DNA of 21,982 nucleotides from Ga0077527 sp964486865 (GTDB taxonomy: Bacteria > Pseudomonadota > Gammaproteobacteria > Burkholderiales > SG8-41): NCBI GenBank assembly GCA_964486865.1, contig CAZAOZ010000053.1:1-21982 (forward strand). Direction: 5' to 3'. The position numbers were made by a program, and so were the translations under genes. Of the stretch, positions 6,534 through 13,217 are shown piece after piece (the first letter of the stretch is position 1; each line of letters opens with the position of its first letter). The notes under the pieces are model-generated. The model saw nothing but the letters and a program-made list of their open reading frames with translations, did not search any database and was not told where the DNA came from.

Positions 6534-7421
6534 ATGAACAACACTCCTGTCGGCATCATCGGCAACGGCCTGATGGGCACCGCCTGCGCGCGGCGCCTGA
6601 TCGCCGCCGGCCACGCCGTCATTGGCTATGACGTCGATCCCGCCAAGTCTGCAGCACTCGCGGCATTCGGCGGCACGGTCGCAGCCTCGCCTGCTGAAAT
6701 TGCCCGCACCTGTCGCACGGTGGTCATCGCCGTGTTCAACACCGATCAGGTTGAAGCCGCGCTCGAAGGCCCGCAGGGACTGCTCGCCGCGCTGCCGGCC
6801 GATGCGCCGCCGCTCACCGCAATCTGCATCAGCACCTGCGATCCGGACCGCATCACCGCGCTGGCGCAACGCCTGCCGGCGCAGCGCCTGCATTTTATCG
6901 AAATGCCGGTCTCCGGCACCAGCGACCAGACCGCGCGCGGCGAAGGTTTGGGCCTGGTCGGCGGCGATCCGGCGGCGGCGGAAGCCGTGCGCGATGTGCT
7001 CGACGCCATCTGCCCGCGCCGCCACCATCTTGGCACCGCCGGCAACGGCGGCCGCGCCAAGCTGGCGATCAACCTGATCCTCGGCATCAACCGCGCCGCA
7101 CTCGCCGAAGGCCTGGTGTTCGCCGAACGCATGGGGCTTGATCCGGCGCGGTTGCTGGCGGTGGCGCGCGATTCGGCGGCCTATTCGCAGGTCATGGACG
7201 TCAAGGGCAAAAAAATGATCGCCGGCGATTTCACGCCGCACGGCAAAATCGCGCAGACGCTGAAGGATTTTTCACTGATGCTGGAACTGGCAGAGCGCCT
7301 GCAGCAGCAGTTGCCGCTGGCCGCGACCTACACCGATATCGTCGAAGGCTGCATGAAACAGGGCGAAGCCGAACTCGACAATGCCGCGGTGATCCGCGAA
7401 ATCCGCCGGCGCCGCGAATGA
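6534..7421 (+). CDS. NAD(P)-dependent oxidoreductase of the 3-hydroxyisobutyrate dehydrogenase family
   Basis: 295 residues, the normal length for beta-hydroxyacid dehydrogenases. The Rossmann motif GIIGNGLMG is at 7-15. The acidic residue at the end of the second strand is Asp33 (YDVD), which suggests NAD rather than NADP, although this is not decisive. The substrate motif MPVSGTSDQTARGEGLGLVGG (about 124-144) departs from the usual xxPVSGG. The catalytic lysine motif is GNGGRAKLAIN, with Lys176 and Asn180. HGKIAQTLKDF is the C-terminal cofactor-loop lysine region. Likely oxidises or reduces a small beta-hydroxy acid or semialdehyde; the exact substrate cannot be read. It is convergent with sspB and stands as a single gene. 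Confidence 0.9.
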   Translation: MNNTPVGIIGNGLMGTACARRLIAAGHAVIGYDVDPAKSAALAAFGGTVAASPAEIARTCRTVVIAVFNTDQVEAALEGPQGLLAALPADAPPLTAICISTCDPDRITALAQRLPAQRLHFIEMPVSGTSDQTARGEGLGLVGGDPAAAEAVRDVLDAICPRRHHLGTAGNGGRAKLAINLILGINRAALAEGLVFAERMGLDPARLLAVARDSAAYSQVMDVKGKKMIAGDFTPHGKIAQTLKDFSLMLELAERLQQQLPLAATYTDIVEGCMKQGEAELDNAAVIREIRRRRE

Positions 7422-7486
7422 CGATCATGGGCACCCATACGCTTCAGCCGACCAAGAAAAACGGCTCGTGATTTCCGCGCCGACAG

Positions 7487-7918
7487 CTATTTAACGACTT
7501 GCAGGCGCGGCCGGCCGCCGGGGCCCGGCGCATCCGGCTTGGGATCGTCGGGATTCCCGGGCGACGCCGGATGCGGCGCCGCACCTTCAGGCGTCATCGA
7601 CTGCGCCTGTGATTCGGCGGGGAAAAACAGGCCTTGTCCGTTTTCACGCGCGAATATTCCCTGCACCGCAGCAAGCGGCACCGAGCATTCGCGCGACACC
7701 CCGCCGAAACGCGCGGAGAACTGGATCACGTCATTGCCGATGGTCAGCTTGTGGGTAGCGTCATAGCTGAGGTTGAGCACGATTTCGCCGTTCTTGACCA
7801 GTTCGGCGGGCACGCGGGTGTTTTCATCGACCTTCACCGACAGATACGGCGTCAGGCCGCTGTCGCACGCCCATTCATGGATGGCGCGGATCAGGTAGGG
7901 CTTGTTGGAACGCTCCAT
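7487..7918 (-). CDS. sspB: ClpXP protease specificity-enhancing factor SspB
   Basis: 143 residues from MERSNKPYLIRAIHEWACD, a typical SspB opening; the frame extends upstream to 8182 but those residues run through a repeat and into sspA. The folded domain (about 1-110) has the SspB features VPAELVKNGEIVLNLSYDA and ISFSARFGG-like VIQFSARFGGVSRECSVPL. A disordered Pro/Asp-rich linker then leads to the C-terminal GGRPRLQVVK. That tail matches the XB module by which E. coli SspB docks on ClpX. The protein tethers ssrA-tagged peptides to ClpXP in the cytoplasm. It follows sspA, separated by a 131-bp gap filled with a 7-bp repeat hairpin. Confidence 0.95.
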   Translation of the reverse strand: MERSNKPYLIRAIHEWACDSGLTPYLSVKVDENTRVPAELVKNGEIVLNLSYDATHKLTIGNDVIQFSARFGGVSRECSVPLAAVQGIFARENGQGLFFPAESQAQSMTPEGAAPHPASPGNPDDPKPDAPGPGGRPRLQVVK

Positions 7919-7926
7919 GGTCAAGC

Positions 7927-8044
7927 GAGTGATGAATGATGAGTGATGAGTGATGAGTGAAAACCACGCAGAAATCGCAGGGTTTTGTTGCTCGCCCCGA
8001 AGGAAGTCCCCTTGGGGGGCACTCCGCGCTCCGCACTCATCACT
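7927..8044. repeat. Heptamer-repeat hairpin between sspA and sspB
   Basis: Almost five tandem units of 7 bp (GAGTGAT, one variant GAATGAT) at 7927-7960. An inverted copy, CACTCATCACT, lies at 8034-8044, giving an 11-bp perfect stem with 7942-7952 or 7949-7959. The interior contains a second short hairpin around CCCCTTGGGG. It occupies nearly the whole intercistronic gap and would be transcribed in the operon mRNA. Confidence 0.8.
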
Positions 8045-8049
8045 GTCTT

Positions 8050-8649
8050 TTACTTCCGCATGACTTTTTCGGACGCCGTCAGCGCGTCGATGTACGCCGG
8101 GCGGCTGAACAGGCGCTCGGCGTATTTCATCAGCGGCGCGGCCTGCTTGCCCAGCTGGATGCCGTAGTGGTCCAGCCGCCACAACAGCGGCGCGATCGCC
8201 ACGTCGAGCATCGAGAATTCCTCGCCCAGCATGAATTTCTGCTTGGCGAACACCGGGGCGATCTGCGTCAGGCTGTCGCGGATGGTCTGGCGGCCCTTGT
8301 CGGCCTGCTTCTGCGTGCCTTTTTCGATCAGCGTCACGTGCGAAAACATCTCCTGCTCGAAGCGGAACAGGAACAGCCGCGCACGGGCGCGCATCACCGG
8401 GTCCGCCGGCATCAGTTGCGGATGCGGGAAGCGGTCGTCGATGTATTCATTGATGATGTTCGATTCATAGAGAATCAGGTCGCGCTCGACCAGCACCGGC
8501 ACCTGGTTGTACGGATTCATCACCGCGAGATCTTCCGGCTTGTTGAACAGGTCAACGTCGATGATCTGGAAATCCATGCCCTTCTCGTAGAGCACGAAGC
8601 GGCAGCGTTGGCTGAAAGGGCAGGTAGTGCCCGAGTAGAGTGTCATCAT
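8050..8649 (-). CDS. sspA: Stringent starvation protein A, glutathione S-transferase fold
   Basis: 199 residues. An N-terminal thioredoxin-like GST domain (MTLYSGTTCPFSQRCRFVL, with NQVPVLVERD and ESNIINEYIDDRFPHPQL) is followed by a helical C-terminal domain (MLGEEFSMLDVAIAPLLWRLD). The sequence and length are those of SspA, an RNA-polymerase-associated protein that in E. coli acts with sigma-70 under starvation and on phage promoters. SspA proteins generally lack GST activity. The adjacent sspB confirms the identity. Two ATGs in tandem (8649 and 8646) are both possible starts and no strong Shine-Dalgarno is seen. It follows petC with a hairpin between. Confidence 0.94.
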   Translation of the reverse strand: MMTLYSGTTCPFSQRCRFVLYEKGMDFQIIDVDLFNKPEDLAVMNPYNQVPVLVERDLILYESNIINEYIDDRFPHPQLMPADPVMRARARLFLFRFEQEMFSHVTLIEKGTQKQADKGRQTIRDSLTQIAPVFAKQKFMLGEEFSMLDVAIAPLLWRLDHYGIQLGKQAAPLMKYAERLFSRPAYIDALTASEKVMRK

Positions 8650-8713
8650 GATGGTTTATCCGTAACGGAACAGCAGGTAAGTCATTCAACAAGGGCAGCG
8701 CCAGAGGAACAAA

Positions 8714-8745
8714 GGGGCCGTGACGCGGCTCGCGCGCACGGCCCC
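8714..8745 (-). terminator. Hairpin after petC, likely terminator or attenuator before sspA
   Basis: Nine-bp perfect stem GGGGCCGTG/CACGGCCCC with a 14-nt GC-rich loop. On the minus strand it is followed by TTTGTTCC, a short U-rich tail. It lies about 18 bp past the petC stop and would separate petABC from sspAB at least partly. Confidence 0.6.
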
Positions 8746-8762
8746 GGCGGGCTGCCCGAAGG

Positions 8763-9527
8763 TCAGTGCACGTCTTTCCAGTACTCCTTCTTCAGCGCAT
8801 ACGCGAAAATGAACAGCACGCCCAGCGCCAGCAGCACGAACATGCCAATGGTCTTGCGATCGTTGCGCACGGGCTCGCCCATGAACACCAGGTAATTCAC
8901 CAAGTCGGCAGCCATCTGGTCGTACTCGGCCGCGCTCAGCGTGCCCGGCTTGTCGAGCTTCAGCGCCATTTCGGTTTTCACGAAACCCTCGCCCTGCACC
9001 TTGCGTGCAACCAGCACCTGCTCGCCCTGCAGTTCCCACAGCGCGTGCGGCATGCCGACGTTGGGATACACGGTGTTGTTCCAGCCCGTCGGTCGCTCGG
9101 CGTCACGGTAGAAACTGCGTAGATACGTGTACAGCCAGTCAGCGCCGCTGCCGTCCGCGGACGCGCGCGAGCGCGCGGTCACCGACAGGTCCGGCGGCGT
9201 CGCGCCGAACCAGTTCTTGGCATCCTTGGGATCCATCGCGATCTTCATCACCTCGCCGACCTTGACGCCGGTGAACACCAGGTTGTCGAGTATCTGCTGT
9301 TCGGTCAGGCCGATGTCGCGCAGCCGGTTGAAGCGCATGTAATTCGCGCTGTGGCAGTTCATGCAGTAATTGACGAAGTGCCGCGCGCCGCGCTGCAGCG
9401 ACGCCTGATCCTCTTCATTGATCGGCGCACGGTCGAGTTTGATGTGGTCGCCGGCAGCCAGTGCAAGCATCGGCGCAAACAGCAGGGCAATAAATAACTT
9501 ATTGATTTTATTCATGTTTTTTACCAT
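8763..9527 (-). CDS. petC: Cytochrome c1 of the bc1 complex
   Basis: 254 residues from the ATG at 9527, which overlaps the petB stop as TGATG; an ATG four codons later (9515) is an alternative. A signal peptide (KLFIALLFAPMLALAAG) is followed by the haem c site CMNCH at 55-59 (with flanking NYCMNCHSANYMRF), typical of cytochrome c1. The likely distal haem ligand is the Met in NVGMPHALWELQG. A C-terminal transmembrane anchor, TIGMFVLLALGVLFIFAYAL, precedes KKEYWKDVH. It accepts electrons from the Rieske protein on the periplasmic side and passes them to soluble or membrane cytochrome c. It is the third gene of petABC. Confidence 0.96.
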   Translation of the reverse strand: MVKNMNKINKLFIALLFAPMLALAAGDHIKLDRAPINEEDQASLQRGARHFVNYCMNCHSANYMRFNRLRDIGLTEQQILDNLVFTGVKVGEVMKIAMDPKDAKNWFGATPPDLSVTARSRASADGSGADWLYTYLRSFYRDAERPTGWNNTVYPNVGMPHALWELQGEQVLVARKVQGEGFVKTEMALKLDKPGTLSAAEYDQMAADLVNYLVFMGEPVRNDRKTIGMFVLLALGVLFIFAYALKKEYWKDVH

Positions 9528-10951
9528 CACATGGTCACGCGATCGGGTTCGGGCAGGGTCTTGTCCATCGCCGAATACCACGGCATCAGCAGGAAAAACG
9601 CGAAATAAATCAGCGTGCCGATCTGCGAAATCAGCGTGCCGGCCGGCGTCACCGTCTGGGTGCCGTAATAGCCGAGCACGATGAACACGATGACGAATAT
9701 CGTCAGCGCGGCCTTGGACAGTGTCCCCTTGTAGCGGATCGACTTCACCGGGCTGCGGTCGAGCCACGGCAGCAGGAAGAAAATCAGCGCCGCCACGCCC
9801 ATCAGGATCACGCCCCAGACTTTTGCCTCAATCGCAACCGGCCCGCCCTTCATCAGCACGATGGTCACGAGACCGATCACGAACGCGGCCATTTTGATAC
9901 TCCCGTTGCGCACGGTCAGCCAGATCAGCGCCACATAGGCGGCAACGCCCGCGGCGAGCACGATCATGAAGTCCTCGGTGATCGCGCGCAGCACCGAGTA
10001 ATACGGCGTGAAGTACCACACCGGCGCGATATGCGGCGGCGTTTTCAGCGGATCGGCCGGGATGAAGTTGTTGTATTCGAGGAAGTAGCCGCCCAGCTCC
10101 GGCGCGAAGAACACCACCAGGAAAAACAGGAACATGAACACCACCACGCCGAGAATGTCCTTCACCGTGTAATACGGGTGAAACGGAATGCCGTCGAGCG
10201 GATGGCCCTGCGCATCCTTGTGTTTCTTGATCTCGACGCCATCCGGATTGTTGGAGCCCACTTCATGCAGCGCCATGATGTGCGCGGCCACGAGGCCCAG
10301 CAGCACCAGCGGAATGGCGATCACGTGGAACGCAAAAAAGCGGTTCAGCGTGGCGTCGGAGATGACGAAATCGCCGCGGATCCAGGTGGACAGATCCGGT
10401 CCGATCAGCGGCAGCGCGTCAAACAGGTTGATGATCACCTGCGCGCCCCAGAACGACATCTGGCCCCACGGCAGCAGGTAGCCGAAAAACGCCTCGGCCA
10501 TCAGGCACAGGTAGATCAGCATGCCGAAAACCCAGATCAGTTCGCGCGGCTGGCGGTACGAGCCGTAGAGCATGCCGCGGAACATGTGCAGATAGACCAC
10601 GATGAAAAAGGCCGAGGCGCCGGTCGAATGCATGTAGCGGATGAACCAGCCCGCCGGCACGTCGCGCATGATGTATTCCACCGAGGCGAAGGCTTCCGCC
10701 GCCGACGGCTTGTAGTGCATGGTCAGGAAAATTCCGGTGACGATCTGGATCACCAGCACCAGCATCGCCAGCGAGCCGAAGAAATACCAGAAGTTGAAAT
10801 TCTTCGGTGCGTAATACTGTGACAGATGGTCGCGCCACAGCGCCATCAGCGGGAAGCGTTGATCGACCCAGGTCAGTACGCCGCTGATGGGGGCGTTCAG
10901 CGGGCCGGCACCGGTAAACTGCACGGGTTCTTTGGGGGTAGTCGCAGCCAT
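9527..10951 (-). CDS. petB: Cytochrome b of the bc1 complex
   Basis: 474 residues, a full-length cytochrome b with eight predicted membrane helices, not split as in b6f. The haem b ligands in helix B are His108 and His122. In helix D they are His209 and His224, with 14 residues between, one more than in mitochondrial cytochrome b. The Qo-site motif is PVWY (310-313) in place of PEWY, a variant known from beta- and gammaproteobacteria. Other signatures are GYLLPWGQMSFWGAQVI and HEVGSNNPDG. It holds both quinone sites in the inner membrane. It begins 5 bp after petA and overlaps petC. Confidence 0.97.
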   Translation of the reverse strand: MAATTPKEPVQFTGAGPLNAPISGVLTWVDQRFPLMALWRDHLSQYYAPKNFNFWYFFGSLAMLVLVIQIVTGIFLTMHYKPSAAEAFASVEYIMRDVPAGWFIRYMHSTGASAFFIVVYLHMFRGMLYGSYRQPRELIWVFGMLIYLCLMAEAFFGYLLPWGQMSFWGAQVIINLFDALPLIGPDLSTWIRGDFVISDATLNRFFAFHVIAIPLVLLGLVAAHIMALHEVGSNNPDGVEIKKHKDAQGHPLDGIPFHPYYTVKDILGVVVFMFLFFLVVFFAPELGGYFLEYNNFIPADPLKTPPHIAPVWYFTPYYSVLRAITEDFMIVLAAGVAAYVALIWLTVRNGSIKMAAFVIGLVTIVLMKGGPVAIEAKVWGVILMGVAALIFFLLPWLDRSPVKSIRYKGTLSKAALTIFVIVFIVLGYYGTQTVTPAGTLISQIGTLIYFAFFLLMPWYSAMDKTLPEPDRVTM

Positions 10952-10956
10952 GTTGA

Positions 10957-11550
10957 TCAGGCTCCCTTGGTGTCTTCGCCGATCACGATGCGCGTGTCGG
11001 ACAGGTATTTGTGCGGCGGCACAACCAGGTTGTCGGGCGCGGGGCGATTTTTGTACACGCGGCCTGCCAGATCAAACAGCGAGCCGTGGCACGGGCAATA
11101 AAATCCGCCCTGCCAGTTCGGATCGAAGGCTTCGGCCTGCTTGGCGAACTTTTCCACCGGCGAACAGCCGAGGTGGGTGCAGATGCCGACGACTACCAGA
11201 TACTCGTCCTTGATCGAACGAAATTCGTTGACCGCATACGGCGGCTGCATTTTCTTTTTCGATTCGGGATCGGCGACGTTGCCGTCGTTGCCGCGCACGG
11301 TGTCGAGCATCTCTTTGGTGCGGCGGACTATCCACACCGGCTTGCCCTGCCATTCGATGGTTTTGCGCTCGCCCGGCGCCAGTGTGCTCAGATCCACTTC
11401 AACCGGCGCACCGGCGGCTTTCGCGCGCTCCGACGGCAACATGCTCGCCACAAACGGCACGGCTGCCGCGCCTGCGGCGACACCGCCCGCAACCGTGGTG
11501 GCAGCAACCAGAAACTGCCGCTTTCCCTGATCAGTATTCTTCTCGGACAT
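10957..11550 (-). CDS. petA: Rieske iron-sulfur subunit of the bc1 complex
   Basis: 197 residues. The N-terminus has a basic region ending GKRQFLVAATT, then a hydrophobic helix (about 17-37). This is an uncleaved signal anchor of Tat type in which KR stands for the RR pair. The [2Fe-2S] ligands are in CTHLGC (Cys124, His126) and CPCHGS (Cys152, His155), with Cys129 and Cys154 forming the expected disulfide. A typical GG-containing loop precedes the second motif. It carries electrons from quinol at the Qo site to cytochrome c1. A GGGGAG ribosome site lies about 8 bp before the ATG, and a good promoter sits upstream. Tat-dependent export fits with tatABC further along. Confidence 0.97.
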   Translation of the reverse strand: MSEKNTDQGKRQFLVAATTVAGGVAAGAAAVPFVASMLPSERAKAAGAPVEVDLSTLAPGERKTIEWQGKPVWIVRRTKEMLDTVRGNDGNVADPESKKKMQPPYAVNEFRSIKDEYLVVVGICTHLGCSPVEKFAKQAEAFDPNWQGGFYCPCHGSLFDLAGRVYKNRPAPDNLVVPPHKYLSDTRIVIGEDTKGA

Positions 11551-11595
11551 GCCTGAAACTCCCCTGTAAGTGCCGGTGTCTGCGAAAAACGCGAT

Positions 11596-11625
11596 ATTTT
11601 ACACGTGAGCGCAGGCAAAAGTTAA
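11596..11625 (-). promoter_or_regulatory. Promoter of the petABC operon
   Basis: Minus-strand TTAACT (11625-11620), 18-bp spacer, TAAAAT (11601-11596): four and five matches to the sigma-70 consensus. It lies about 45 bp before the petA start and is the best promoter in the 262-bp gap. Confidence 0.55.
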
Positions 11626-11755
11626 GCAAAACCTTGAAAAAACCATTCAGTTCAATGAGTTATTGGGCCATCTCCGGATTGCGATTCACGCCATGGCGGG
11701 CGCAGCCCCACGACGGGGAGCAGCGACTGACGGGGACGGCGGGTACTACAGTGCG

Positions 11756-11819
11756 GCCCGCTACTGATCAGGAACGGCGGGGTGATCAGGAACGGCGGGG
11801 TGATGCAGCCCGCTACTGA
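11756..11819. repeat. Local tandem and direct repeats at the 3' end of the secreted-protein gene
   Basis: An 18-bp unit GATCAGGAACGGCGGGGT is present twice in tandem (11766-11783, 11784-11801). The sequence CCCGCTACTGA flanks it on both sides (11757-11767 and 11809-11819); the right-hand copy contains the stop codon of the neighbouring gene. A related degenerate copy may lie at about 11725-11750 (ACTGACGGGGACGGCGGGTA). Nothing else coding is seen between 11640 and 11812. Confidence 0.7.
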
Positions 11820-12277
11820 CGGGGCGGCGGTGGCGGATGCGGCACGACCCGCTGCCATGCCGAAGCGCAGTTTTGCACGTAGGGATAGTAGGTCTGCGCA
11901 TCCGGGCAGAAATACCAGACGGGCGCTGCAGCGTCCTGCTGCGGTGGCGACTGCGCCGGTGCTTGCGGTTGCGCCGGCGCCGATCGTGATTCCGGTGGCA
12001 CCGGACGGCCCTGTTCGTCGTAGAACACCAGCGGCTCACGGACAATCACCCGCTCACGTACCACCACGGGCGCCGGATAGTAGTAATAGGGATGCGGCGA
12101 CACCCACAGCGGCGCCAGCAACACCGGTGCGCCGATAAATACGCCGACCCGCGCGCGATGATGAGGGCGGTGGTTGCCGCCGGCGTCGGCCGGCAGGCTC
12201 GCGATAAGCATGGCTGCTGCCAGAGTCAGTAACAGGGTTCCGCGAATCAGGGGCCCGCGCATAGGGTTTCCGCGCAT
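11813..12277 (-). CDS. Proline-rich secreted protein with a C-terminal Tyr/Cys motif
   Basis: 154 residues from the third of three in-frame ATGs. AGGAG lies 9 nt before 12277 but touches the ATGs at 12286 and 12283, so the later start is best spaced. A signal peptide (RGTLLLTLAAAMLIASLPADA) leads to a His-rich patch (GGNHRPHHRARVGV). Next is a Tyr/Val segment (HPYYYYPAPVVVRERVIVRE) and a disordered Pro/Ala/Gln stretch. The C-terminal module is WYFCPDAQTYYPYVQNCASAW, followed by PPPPP. That last module, with two cysteines and several tyrosines, is one I recall at the end of many short exported proteins of Betaproteobacteria with no assigned function. Two direct TTGTNAC half-sites lie upstream. 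Single gene. Confidence 0.75.
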   Translation of the reverse strand: MRGNPMRGPLIRGTLLLTLAAAMLIASLPADAGGNHRPHHRARVGVFIGAPVLLAPLWVSPHPYYYYPAPVVVRERVIVREPLVFYDEQGRPVPPESRSAPAQPQAPAQSPPQQDAAAPVWYFCPDAQTYYPYVQNCASAWQRVVPHPPPPPRQ

Positions 12278-12347
12278 AAACATCATCTCCTGCGGTGCCT
12301 GGATGACCTGATGATAGACCTGCCTGGCCGGGCCGGGACGCGTGAAT

Positions 12348-12364
12348 TTGTTACGACTTGTAAC
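12348..12364 (-). promoter_or_regulatory. Candidate operator: paired TTGTNAC half-sites
   Basis: Two direct copies, TTGTTAC (12348-12354) and TTGTAAC (12358-12364), spaced 10 bp apart, also giving the inverted repeat GTTAC-N5-GTAAC. Such spacing is typical of OmpR-family response regulators. It lies about 70 bp upstream of the secreted-protein start; the regulator is not in the window. Confidence 0.35.
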
Positions 12365-12407
12365 GCTCTACATTGCTGCGCGCAGCGCCTCCGGACACAC
12401 CCCGCGC

Positions 12408-13163
12408 CTACACCGGATTTTCCACCTCGACAAAACGGTGCTGCAACCCGAAACGCTGCGCCAGATGCTCGCCCAGCGCCTGCACGCCGTAACGCTCGGT
12501 TGCATGGTGGCCGGCGGCGATGTAGGACACGCCGGATTCGCGCGCCGCATGCACCGTCTGCTCGGAAATCTCGCCGCTGACATAGGCATCGACGCCGAGC
12601 GCAATCGCCTGCTCGAACATCCCCTGCGCGGCGCCGGTGCACCACGCGACGCGGCGCAGCGGGCGCGCGGGATCGCCGATCACCAGCGGCGCGCGGCCGA
12701 GTTTCTGTTCGACCAGCCTGCAGAACGCGCCGAGGGTCGTGCCCGCTGCCGGCGTTCCATGCGCGCCGACATCCTGCTCGCCGAAGCGCCCCGCCGGCGT
12801 CAGCCCGAGTTGCCGCGCCAGCGCAGCGTTGTTGCCTACTTCCGGGTGCGCGTCGAGCGGCAGATGATAGGCAAACAGGTTCAGGTCGCTGGCCAGCAGC
12901 AGTCCGATGCGCCGCCGGCGCATGCCGGTGATGCGCGCGTCCTCGCCGCGCCAGAAATAGCCGTGATGCACGATCAGCGCATCGGCGCCCGCCGCCACCG
13001 CCGCTTCGATCAGCGCCGCCGACGCAGTCACGCCGGTGACGATGCGCACGACTTCGGCGCGGCCTTCCACCTGCAGGCCGTTTGGGCAATAATCCCGGAA
13101 ATCAGGGACTTGCAGAAAATCGGACAGATAGGCGTCGAGCGCAGCGCGTTCCATGACCGTCAT
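12408..13163 (-). CDS. Nif3-like dinuclear metal centre protein (YbgI/DUF34 family)
   Basis: 251 residues. Signatures of the family are FRDYCPNGLQVEGR near the start, the metal-binding VHHGYFWRG (HH pair at about 65-66), LPLDAHPEVGNNAALA (Asp ligand), and the C-terminal GHHATERYGVQALGEHL (His and Glu ligands). The length matches bacterial YbgI, without the inserted PII-like domain of larger Nif3 proteins. Members form toroidal hexamers with two metals per subunit; the in vivo reaction is still uncertain, and the label GTP cyclohydrolase type 2 is not well supported. ATGs at 13163 and 13154 are both possible. It is divergent from the protease, and betaproteobacteria keep it between that gene and petA. 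Confidence 0.93.
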   Translation of the reverse strand: MTVMERAALDAYLSDFLQVPDFRDYCPNGLQVEGRAEVVRIVTGVTASAALIEAAVAAGADALIVHHGYFWRGEDARITGMRRRRIGLLLASDLNLFAYHLPLDAHPEVGNNAALARQLGLTPAGRFGEQDVGAHGTPAAGTTLGAFCRLVEQKLGRAPLVIGDPARPLRRVAWCTGAAQGMFEQAIALGVDAYVSGEISEQTVHAARESGVSYIAAGHHATERYGVQALGEHLAQRFGLQHRFVEVENPV

Positions 13164-13217
13164 CCCATTTATTCAATACAGACAGAACCATTGTAACCGC
13201 GACACCGCGGCCATCTC

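Noticed and set aside
7446..7466. Hairpin AGCCG/CGGCT between the oxidoreductase and sspB
   Set aside because: Only 5 bp with an 11-nt loop and no U tract; too weak to call a terminator.
12368..13089. Alternative minus-strand frames overlapping the Nif3-like gene
   Set aside because: They lack motifs and overlap almost fully with the Nif3-like protein, which carries its metal ligands intact.
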